Shown here piece after piece: positions 7,198 through 12,808 of a DNA stretch of 12,808 bases. Position 1 is the stretch's first letter; each line of letters begins with the position of its first letter. The notes under the pieces were generated by a model that did no database searches, was not told where the DNA came from, and worked only from the letters and a program-made list of their open reading frames with translations. The stretch is from Hippea sp. (lineage in GTDB: Bacteria > Campylobacterota_A > Desulfurellia > Desulfurellales > Hippeaceae): positions 1 to 12,808 of the forward strand of contig WFRG01000076.1 in assembly GCA_015486705.1 (NCBI GenBank), given 5' to 3'. The position numbers and the translations under genes are program-made.

Positions 7198-7520
7198 CAA
7201 AGAAACTCCAAAACCCTATTCAATTTTTCCTCTACCTCGTCCATAGAAAAAACCCTGATAAACCTATAAACCTCTTTGCCCTCTAAAAATATACAAACTA
7301 CCGGCACATTAAAAATGGAAAGTTCACCCGATAGCTCTTTCACATCATCAAGATAGATATTAGCTGTACTTACAAAGCCATCAAATCTATTCATTATTTT
7401 CTCTTTCACGGGTTTACACGTTGCACAATCGTGGGTAGAGAACACGACCAAAACCGGTTTATCTGATGAAACAAAATTAAAAAAACCTTCTTTAGACTTT
7501 AATTCAACCACTTGCTCCAC
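7197..7520 (-). CDS. Small thioredoxin-like protein with a CATC active site
   Basis: 107 aa with a thioredoxin fold: strand KPVLVVFST (21-29), redox motif CATC (C32, C35), and the cis-proline region FNVPVVCIFLEGKEVYRF (P73). The WCGPC of standard thioredoxin is replaced by DCATC, so it is probably a divergent oxidoreductase and not the main thioredoxin. No signal peptide is seen, so it should be cytoplasmic. It appears to be the first gene of the trx-DUF364-argF-argG series and overlaps DUF364 by 1 bp. The start is uncertain. The frame opens with GTG at 7520, but AAGGTGGAG covering that codon would serve as a ribosome binding site for a GTG three codons later (7511), giving 104 aa. The 53-bp gap upstream holds TTGACT without a well-spaced -10 box. 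Confidence 0.82.
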   Translation of the reverse strand: MEQVVELKSKEGFFNFVSSDKPVLVVFSTHDCATCKPVKEKIMNRFDGFVSTANIYLDDVKELSGELSIFNVPVVCIFLEGKEVYRFIRVFSMDEVEEKLNRVLEFL

Positions 7521-7573
7521 CTTAATATCAGTTGCCTACATTTTCTATAAGTTCTATGCAAAGTCAAGAAAAA

Positions 7574-8122
7574 CTAAAACGTTGGCGGATGATTAACCCA
7601 GATAACCTCTGTTTGGCCGTTGTATGGGTTGCGCCACCTATGAGGTAAATTTGAATTGTAAACAGCAGAATCCCCTTCATCTAAAAGATAAGTTTTACCC
7701 CCAACTTCCACCTCCAATTTACCCTTAAGTACAATAACAAGCTCTTCACCCGTATGGGAATGTGGAGTTGGGCCACTTGACGCCCCAGGTTCCAAGTACA
7801 TATACAACGCTTCGATTGAGGTATCTGAAAATTGAGGTCTTAGCAGCTCATATCTTACCTTTGACCTTTTGTTTTCAAACTTTCCACGATTAGCTCTTCT
7901 AACAACAATAGAATCTATAGGGGGCTCCCTTTCTTCAAACAAAGAGATAATGTTTATATCCAAAGCATCTGCAATGCGCCTCAAGCTTGAAATTGTTGGG
8001 GATACAAGGTCACGTTCAACCTGAGATAAAAAACCCAAGGAACACCCTGACCTTTTACTTAAATCTCTCAAGGTCATATTTTTGCGTAGCCTAATCTCTC
8101 TAATCTTACCACCTATTTTCAT
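7574..8122 (-). CDS. XRE-family regulator with C-terminal cupin domain
   Basis: 182 aa, the usual size for this two-domain class (PuuR-like). Residues 5-62 form an XRE helix-turn-helix (TLRDLSKRSGCSLGFLSQVER at 17-37). A short linker leads to a cupin_2 barrel (about 105-178) that keeps the likely metal ligands H121, H123, E127 and H161. Such proteins repress genes for amine, amino acid or fatty acid metabolism and release DNA when a small ligand enters the cupin. The gene lies between the liv transporter and the arg operon, so an amino-acid-related effector is a reasonable guess. It has its own near-consensus promoter but no Shine-Dalgarno sequence. The next in-frame ATG (residue 16) would cut into the helix-turn-helix, so the first ATG is kept. 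Confidence 0.92.
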   Translation of the reverse strand: MKIGGKIREIRLRKNMTLRDLSKRSGCSLGFLSQVERDLVSPTISSLRRIADALDINIISLFEEREPPIDSIVVRRANRGKFENKRSKVRYELLRPQFSDTSIEALYMYLEPGASSGPTPHSHTGEELVIVLKGKLEVEVGGKTYLLDEGDSAVYNSNLPHRWRNPYNGQTEVIWVNHPPTF

Positions 8123-8130
8123 AGCTTCGA

Positions 8131-8159
8131 AATATAGAACAAATAGGACTAAAAGTCAA
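8131..8159 (-). promoter_or_regulatory. Near-consensus promoter of the xre-cupin gene
   Basis: On the minus strand TTGACT (8159-8154), a 17-bp spacer and TATATT (8136-8131) make a strong sigma-70 promoter. Only 8 nt separate the -10 box from the ATG at 8122, so the predicted start is about 2 nt before the start codon and the mRNA would be essentially leaderless. No ribosome binding site is present, which agrees. Confidence 0.75.
8147..8157. promoter_or_regulatory. Inverted repeat over the -35 box of xre-cupin, possible operator
   Basis: GACT-AAA-AGTC is a perfect 4-bp inverted repeat overlapping the -35 hexamer. It is a plausible site for autoregulation by the XRE protein, but such a short repeat could arise by chance. 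Confidence 0.3.
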
Positions 8160-8165
8160 TAAAAA

Positions 8166-8867
8166 TTAGTCTTCGCCTAAGTATCTCTTTCTTACTTCGT
8201 CGTTTTCAAGTAGGCCTTTTGCTTCGCCTTCAAGCGTTATTGCTCCGTTTTCTAGAACATATCCGTAATCAGCCAGCTTTAATGCCTGAGCAGCATTCTG
8301 CTCAACCAACAATATAGTTTTCCCCTGCTTGTTTAGCTCATTCAAAATATCAAAAACCTCAGACACAATTATAGGTGCTAAACCCAAACTCGGCTCATCA
8401 AGCATTAGTAGGTCTGGTTCACTCATTAATGCCCTTGCAATTGCCAACATCTGTTGTTCACCACCAGACAAAGTCCCAGCTTTTTGGTAAGCTCTCTCTT
8501 TCAAAATAGGGAAAAGCTCAAACATCTTTTCATACAATGGCTCTAACTCATTAATCTTCTTGTTAAATCCACCCATTCTTAAATTTTCAAGTACGGTAAG
8601 ATTAACAAACACTCTTCTACCTTCGGGTACAAGCGCTACACCAAGTTTAGAAATTTCATGAGCAGGGTGTCTAATTATCTCCTTATCACTAAACAGTATG
8701 CTTCCTTTGGGCTTAACTAAGCCAGCAATAGCTTTCAGTGTGGACGATTTACCTGCTCCATTCGCTCCTATCAAAGTGACAATCTTGCCATTTGGAACAT
8801 TAAAACTAATTCCTTTTACAGCGTGTATAACTCCATAAAATACATTTAAATCTTTTACCTTAAGCAT
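8166..8867 (-). CDS. livF: Branched-chain amino acid ABC transporter ATP-binding protein LivF
   Basis: 233 aa. It is one of the two cytoplasmic ATPases that drive import by the Liv transporter. Walker A is GANGAGKSS (34-42), the Q-loop region is the LivF-type VPEGRRVF (80-87), the signature is LSGGEQQ (133-139) and Walker B is LLMLDEP (153-159). The switch position reads VEQN, the usual LivF form lacking the histidine of LivG. The start codon lies inside the end of livG (8-bp overlap) with GGGAG upstream. It is the last gene of the liv operon, and I see no convincing terminator after it, so some transcripts may continue into xre-cupin. Confidence 0.96.
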   Translation of the reverse strand: MLKVKDLNVFYGVIHAVKGISFNVPNGKIVTLIGANGAGKSSTLKAIAGLVKPKGSILFSDKEIIRHPAHEISKLGVALVPEGRRVFVNLTVLENLRMGGFNKKINELEPLYEKMFELFPILKERAYQKAGTLSGGEQQMLAIARALMSEPDLLMLDEPSLGLAPIIVSEVFDILNELNKQGKTILLVEQNAAQALKLADYGYVLENGAITLEGEAKGLLENDEVRKRYLGED

Positions 8868-9633
8868 TGATATCTCCCAGATATGCCTTTATTACATCAG
8901 GATTTGTTCTTATCTCTTCTGGCTTACCCTCGGCTATTTTGACACCATGGTCCAAGACAGCAATTGTCTCACATAAGTTCATAACAAACTTCATGTCATG
9001 CTCAATCAAAAATACAGTTAAATTAAACTTATCTTTAATTTCCCGTATAAAATACATCAAATCAAGCGTTTCTTGCGGGTTCATTCCTGCTGCTGGCTCA
9101 TCTAAGAGTAACAATTTAGGACCCGTTGCTAAAGCACGTGCAATTTCTACCTTTCTTCTTTCACCATACGGTAGCTCACTTGCTTTGAAATCAGCCTTAT
9201 CAGCAAGCCTAACACTCTCAAGCAAAGCCATACCAGCTTCTTTCATCTCGTTCTCGTATTTATAGAACCTTGGTGTTCTTAAAATTGCATCTATAAGATT
9301 GTATTTTAGCTTGTGGTGAAAACCTGTTAAAACATTACCCAAAACAGATAGATTAGAAAAGAGCCTAATATTTTGGAAAGTTCTTGCCATGCCCAAGGAC
9401 ACTATCTTATAAGGTTTTAAACCCGTAATATCTTGGCCGTAGAAATGGATTTTTCCCTCTGTAGGGGTCAAGTTCCCCGTAATCATGTTAAAAGCCGTTG
9501 TTTTACCTGCCCCATTCGGTCCAATGAGACCAAAAATCATGTGCTCCTTAATTTCTATAGAAAAATCCCTAACGGCGGTTAAACCACCAAATCTCATGGT
9601 CAACCTATCACATTTTAGAATTATTTCACTCAT
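8860..9633 (-). CDS. livG: Branched-chain amino acid ABC transporter ATP-binding protein LivG
   Basis: 257 aa. It is the partner ATPase of LivF. Walker A is GPNGAGKTT (38-46), the Q-loop ARTFQNIRLF (83-92), the signature the LivG-type LPYGERRKVEIARAL (154-168), Walker B LLLLDEPAAGMNP (174-186) and the switch histidine H212 (IEHDM). The C-terminal tail IRTNPDVIKAYLGD is typical of LivG. The gene starts 6 bp after the livM stop with only a weak ribosome binding site, which suggests translational coupling. Confidence 0.96.
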   Translation of the reverse strand: MSEIILKCDRLTMRFGGLTAVRDFSIEIKEHMIFGLIGPNGAGKTTAFNMITGNLTPTEGKIHFYGQDITGLKPYKIVSLGMARTFQNIRLFSNLSVLGNVLTGFHHKLKYNLIDAILRTPRFYKYENEMKEAGMALLESVRLADKADFKASELPYGERRKVEIARALATGPKLLLLDEPAAGMNPQETLDLMYFIREIKDKFNLTVFLIEHDMKFVMNLCETIAVLDHGVKIAEGKPEEIRTNPDVIKAYLGDINA

Positions 9634-9639
9634 GGCAAC

Positions 9640-10677
9640 TTAAGCTCTCTTTCCTTTGATTTTATTAAATACCCAATCCCAGGAAAATTCCTTCTGGCCC
9701 ATTATTCCTTCTCTTGCAAATATCATTATAATAATTAACAAAATGGAAAACACCACCATTCTCATTCCAGGAATTCCAGGTATTTGCAATCCAAATATAT
9801 TCATTGGTTGCTCGACAAATCTAAGAAGCTCGCTACCCCAGACAACGACCACTGTAGCTAAAGCCGTCCCTGTCATGCTACCCAATCCACCGACAACGAT
9901 AATAATTAAGAGTTCAAAAGTAAGGAAAAATGTGAAAACTGTTGGAGAAATAATTGTGATTAAGCTAGCCAACAGTCCACCGCCAACACCTTCAAAAAAG
10001 GCTGCGGTTACGAACGCTATCTGTTTTATCCATAGAGTATTGATACCCATAGCAATGGCTGCATCCTCATCATCTCTGACCGCCTTCATTGCACGCCCAA
10101 ACGCAGAATCCACAATTCTCATTATCACAATCATGGCAATTACAGCCCATATTGCGCACCACCATATATTTGTATAGGTTGGCAAACCTTTAAGGCCCAA
10201 TGAACCATTGGTTATTGTAATTGTATTGTTTGAAACAACCCTAATCGTGAGACCGAAACCCAACGTAACGATGGCAAGGTAATCTCCTCTAACCCTAAAC
10301 ACAGGAAATCCAAGCAAAAACCCTACAATGGCAGTTACAATGCCACCAATTATCAATGCAGGCAAAAACGACATATGTAGATTGGCAAGCCAAGGAACCA
10401 TTGGCTCAATAATAAACATAGATTCTTTTTGTGCAGGCGTTAGGATTAGTATTGCCGTAACATATGCCCCTATAGCCACAAATCCATTTGGCTCCAAAGA
10501 AAATTGCCCAGTAACACCGTTTATCAAGTTGTATCCTGCAGAGAGCATTAAAAATATTAATGTATCTTCCCACACCCTTACTGCATAAGCCGTTAAATGG
10601 TTATTCCCCCACCACACAAACAGGAAAAAAACCAATATAGCCAGTATCGTTAAAATATTGTTTCTATCTATCTTCAT
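9640..10677 (-). CDS. livM: Branched-chain amino acid ABC transporter permease LivM
   Basis: 345 aa, a multi-spanning inner-membrane protein of about nine hydrophobic segments beginning at residue 8. With LivH it forms the channel. Family marks are GDYLAIVTLGFG (131-142), the ATPase-docking loop GRAMKAVRDDEDAAIAMGIN (194-213) and VVGGLGSMTG (261-270). Two normally steady places differ: the LSLGHAAF-type block reads FSLEPNGF (59-66), and LGFG is followed by LTIR where E. coli LivM has EIVR. These may reflect a different subfamily or substrate preference. It starts 3 bp after the livH stop. Confidence 0.95.
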   Translation of the reverse strand: MKIDRNNILTILAILVFFLFVWWGNNHLTAYAVRVWEDTLIFLMLSAGYNLINGVTGQFSLEPNGFVAIGAYVTAILILTPAQKESMFIIEPMVPWLANLHMSFLPALIIGGIVTAIVGFLLGFPVFRVRGDYLAIVTLGFGLTIRVVSNNTITITNGSLGLKGLPTYTNIWWCAIWAVIAMIVIMRIVDSAFGRAMKAVRDDEDAAIAMGINTLWIKQIAFVTAAFFEGVGGGLLASLITIISPTVFTFFLTFELLIIIVVGGLGSMTGTALATVVVVWGSELLRFVEQPMNIFGLQIPGIPGMRMVVFSILLIIIMIFAREGIMGQKEFSWDWVFNKIKGKRA

Positions 10678-10680
10678 GGC

Positions 10681-11577
10681 TTAGAAACGCCCCCTCTCTA
10701 AGTCTTCGCCTAAAATGCCAGTTGGTTTAAACAAGAGAACAAAGATTAAAAACAAGAAGGCAAAAGCATCTTTATATCCCGCAAGGGCAGGAAATAATGC
10801 TACAACCAAAATTTCTGTAACGCCTATTATAAAACCTCCCAAAGCTGCACCAGTAACAGAACCTATACCACCCAAAACGGCTGCTGCGAATGCTTTAAGC
10901 CCTGGCATAATACCGATTAGAGGGTTGATAGCTGGATATCTCATAGCCCAGAAAATTCCACCCAAAGCAGCCAAAAAAGAACCTAAAGCAAAAACTAAAG
11001 ATATTACTAAGTCAACATTAATACCCATAATTCTAACCGTATCAATATCAAAAGACAAAGCCCTCATAGCCATTCCGTATTTAGTCTTGTGCAAAATAAA
11101 TAGCAGTATCAAGAGAAACGTTATGGCGACTATTGGTGTGATGATAGCGATATTTGGGAATATAACACCGTGTACATTTATTGCACCTCCAAATATATCA
11201 GGAACAGGAAAAGCCTTTGGGACGCCACCATAAATTACAAGGAATGAATTTTCTAAGAAAAAGGATACACCGATCGCTGTAATAAGGGCAGATATTCTAC
11301 TGGCATTTCTCAAAGGCTTATAGGCAACCCTATCAACGATTACGCCTACTAAAGCACTGGCAAGCATAGATAGCAGGAATGCAGCCCACCAAGGTAAAAA
11401 GAGCATTGCAATACCCGTAAAAGCGAAATACATTCCTACCATCATGATGTCACCATGAGCAAAGTTGATAAGTCTAATAACACCATAAACCATTGTGTAT
11501 CCAATAGCCACAAGACCATACAAACTGCCAAGCGATATACCGTTAACCAACTGTTGTAAAATAATCGTTAGATTCAT
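10681..11577 (-). CDS. livH: Branched-chain amino acid ABC transporter permease LivH
   Basis: 298 aa, the usual length. It is an inner-membrane permease of about eight hydrophobic segments. It opens with the LivH hallmark GSLYGLVAIGYTMVYG and then RLINFAHGD (17-43). It also has the coupling loop GMAMRALSFDIDTVRIMGIN (168-187), AVLGGIGSVTGAALGG (233-248) and the C-terminal LLFKPTGILGE. A GGTGGGGT ribosome binding site precedes the ATG. It follows livK by 60 bp, a gap that contains a strong hairpin. Confidence 0.96.
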   Translation of the reverse strand: MNLTIILQQLVNGISLGSLYGLVAIGYTMVYGVIRLINFAHGDIMMVGMYFAFTGIAMLFLPWWAAFLLSMLASALVGVIVDRVAYKPLRNASRISALITAIGVSFFLENSFLVIYGGVPKAFPVPDIFGGAINVHGVIFPNIAIITPIVAITFLLILLFILHKTKYGMAMRALSFDIDTVRIMGINVDLVISLVFALGSFLAALGGIFWAMRYPAINPLIGIMPGLKAFAAAVLGGIGSVTGAALGGFIIGVTEILVVALFPALAGYKDAFAFLFLIFVLLFKPTGILGEDLERGRF

Positions 11578-11602
11578 TTTACCCCACCAATAAAATTTTT
11601 AA

Positions 11603-11623
11603 GGGGGGCTTTTAAAGCCCCTC
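11603..11623 (-). terminator. Attenuator-type hairpin between livK and livH
   Basis: On the minus strand a GC-rich stem (GGAGGGGC pairing with GCCCCCC, one G-U-type pair, A/T-rich loop) follows the livK stop by about 14 bp. Downstream is TTAAAAATTTT, a poor T-run, so termination is likely partial. That would give more binding protein than membrane components, as is common in liv operons. Read on the plus strand, the same hairpin ends in a strong run of seven T, but no plus-strand gene enters it. Confidence 0.65.
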
Positions 11624-11637
11624 CTTTTTTTGTTTTT

Positions 11638-12771
11638 TTAAGGATTAACCGTTGTTACGTATACAAACTTACCGTCTTTAACTTTCCTGATAACAGCGCT
11701 CTTGATAGCGTTTCCAGTTTTTGGATTAATCGTGATAACGCCTGTTACGCCTTTGAAGCCTTTTGTGTGTCTTATGTAATAATTAATCTTCTTAGATGTT
11801 GCTTTGCAGCCACCAGCTTCGTTTATAGCATTTACTAAAATAAAGTATGCATCAGCACCAAGTGCTGCCATTGCATCGGGAGGAGTGTTGTATTTTTTCT
11901 TGAAAGCTTTGACAAATTTCACTGTTAAAGGCGTAGCTGCTGCGTGAGGGTCAAAATGTGTTGTAAATGTTAAACCATTAACGGCTTTTCCACCGATTTT
12001 AATTAATGCTTCAGCTTCAGCGCCGTCACCTGCCATAATTGGTTGATTTAAACCGTACTGTCTGGCTTGGCGCGAAAACAGAGCCAACTCTTGATAATAA
12101 GATGGCATATAAATCACATCTGGATTCTTGGACTTTATGTCAGAAATTTGTGCAGAATAGTCCTGATCTGTAGACTGGAAAAACTCTACAGCAACAACTT
12201 TGCCACCCAATTTCTTATATGCATCCATGAATGCATGAGCCAAACCAACTGAATAATCTTGGTCTCTTTCAATCATGACAGCTGCTGTTTTTGCATGGAG
12301 ATTATTCCAAATGTATTTTGCAGCAACTTTACCCTGGAATGGGTCGATAAAACAAGCCCTTGAAATGTACTCCTTACCCTTTGTCACAAGTGGGTTTGTT
12401 GCAGAAGATGTAATCATAGGGATGTGGTTTTTTTCTGCAATTGGCGCACCTGCCATTGTATCAGAGCTTGTAATAGCTCCGATAATGGCTTTTACATGGT
12501 TGTCTGTGATGAGCTTACTTACTGCATTTGCTGTTTCAAGTTTCATACCCTTATTGTCCAACAGAATGAGTTTAATTTTGCAACCGTCTTTCGTTGCAGG
12601 TTTCATAGAGTGGGCTAACTGGGCACCCTTCCAAGCACTTTGACCAAATGCTGCAACAAGACCTGTCATAGGCCAAACTACACCAACCTTAATCTCCTTA
12701 GCAAAGCTTGCACTTGCCAAGAAGGTCAAGGCCACTAACACCGCTACTAGCGAGCTTAACAATCGCTTCAT
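11638..12771 (-). CDS. livK: Branched-chain amino acid ABC transporter periplasmic binding protein
   Basis: 377 aa. It captures Leu/Ile/Val or related amino acids in the periplasm and delivers them to LivHM. The N-terminus is a clear Sec signal peptide: MKRLL, a hydrophobic core and likely cleavage after ASFA (residue 24). The mature part is a type I periplasmic-binding fold: KVGVVWPMTG (28-37), IGAITSSDT (97-105), ITSSATNP (120-127; its S-A-T contacts the amino acid backbone in LivJ/LivK) and RDQDYSVG (169-176). There is no lipobox, so it is soluble. The ribosome binding site AAGGAGGT (12777-12784) is ideal, in keeping with high expression. The promoter probably lies near or beyond the right edge. 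The true substrate cannot be told from sequence; the family also binds other amino acids, amides and urea. Confidence 0.94.
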   Translation of the reverse strand: MKRLLSSLVAVLVALTFLASASFAKEIKVGVVWPMTGLVAAFGQSAWKGAQLAHSMKPATKDGCKIKLILLDNKGMKLETANAVSKLITDNHVKAIIGAITSSDTMAGAPIAEKNHIPMITSSATNPLVTKGKEYISRACFIDPFQGKVAAKYIWNNLHAKTAAVMIERDQDYSVGLAHAFMDAYKKLGGKVVAVEFFQSTDQDYSAQISDIKSKNPDVIYMPSYYQELALFSRQARQYGLNQPIMAGDGAEAEALIKIGGKAVNGLTFTTHFDPHAAATPLTVKFVKAFKKKYNTPPDAMAALGADAYFILVNAINEAGGCKATSKKINYYIRHTKGFKGVTGVITINPKTGNAIKSAVIRKVKDGKFVYVTTVNP

Positions 12772-12776
12772 AGCTC

Positions 12777-12784
12777 ACCTCCTT
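12777..12784 (-). promoter_or_regulatory. Strong ribosome binding site of livK
   Basis: AAGGAGGT on the minus strand ends 5 nt before the ATG at 12771. It is the best-matched site among the minus-strand genes, as expected for an abundant binding protein. Confidence 0.8.
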
Positions 12785-12808
12785 AATAATTTGTTAATAA
12801 GTTTATAG

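Noticed and set aside
7521..7573. Possible promoter before the thioredoxin-like gene (TTGACT, minus strand)
   Set aside because: The nearest -10-like hexamer (TATAGA) is only 12 bp away and nothing suitable lies at 16-18 bp, so I do not call a promoter, although an operon start here is plausible.
8166..8867. Missing switch histidine in LivF (VEQN)
   Set aside because: Glutamine at this position is the normal LivF form and does not indicate a dead ATPase.
9656..10177. Plus-strand open frame of 173 codons opposite livM
   Set aside because: It is antisense to a clear permease gene, has low-complexity Ile/Thr/Pro-rich content, no ribosome binding site and no family resemblance; it is a shadow of livM codon use.
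10715..11233. Plus-strand open frame of 172 codons opposite livH
   Set aside because: It is antisense to livH, Lys/Ile/Pro-rich, and has no recognisable domain or translation signals.
12275..12643. Plus-strand open frame of 122 codons opposite livK
   Set aside because: It lies wholly within the well-supported livK gene, with no ribosome binding site or family match.
1..12808. Mobile elements, CRISPR arrays, tRNA/rRNA genes or defence genes
   Set aside because: No transposase or integrase genes, spaced repeats, tRNA-like cloverleafs or rRNA stretches were seen, and the gene content is metabolic and transport-related throughout.

Overview
The window is a compact, AT-rich bacterial chromosome segment with short gaps, several 1-8 bp gene overlaps and clear Shine-Dalgarno sites. 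The gene set is a class I (4Fe-4S type) hybrid cluster protein under a cysteine-free FNR-family regulator, an extended TrmB and a complete Liv branched-chain amino acid transporter. This suggests an anaerobic Gram-negative bacterium; a sulfur- or sulfate-reducing lineage such as Hippea/Desulfurella would fit. That placement is inference from gene content and composition, with no rRNA or marker tree to support it.

Left part (1-3133). A partial gene for a membrane-anchored, AsmA/TamB-like protein runs off the left edge. It overlaps the end of a Crp/Fnr-family regulator by 4 bp; both are on the minus strand. The regulator is divergent from hcp, and the 76 bp between them hold an FNR-type palindrome (TTGAC-CTAA-ATCAA) centred 41.5 bp upstream of the hcp start point predicted from a good -10 box. 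This is class II activator geometry. After hcp come an intrinsic terminator and then a small DUF2283 protein.

Middle part (3130-8122). All genes are on the minus strand, in transcription order: an XRE-cupin regulator, a small thioredoxin-like protein, a DUF364 protein, argF, argG and trmB. The genes from the thioredoxin-like gene to argG overlap or lie 10 bp apart, so they look like one operon. It combines two steps of arginine synthesis (ornithine to citrulline to argininosuccinate) with a redox protein and a putative metal-chelating protein. A GC-rich hairpin separates argG from trmB. The xre-cupin gene has its own near-consensus promoter whose predicted start lies only about 2 nt before the ATG, so its mRNA may be leaderless.

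Right part (8166-12808). A full high-affinity branched-chain amino acid ABC transporter is encoded in the order livK-livH-livM-livG-livF: periplasmic binding protein, two permeases and two ATPases. A strong hairpin between livK and livH probably lowers expression of the membrane and ATPase genes relative to the binding protein.

No RNA genes, CRISPR arrays, insertion sequences or prophage genes were seen, and no gene-free stretch exceeds 80 bp. Most of the window is well-known housekeeping and stress-response biology. The parts most worth a second look are the nitrosative-stress regulatory node at 1175-1250, the trx-DUF364-argF-argG operon and the leaderless xre-cupin promoter.
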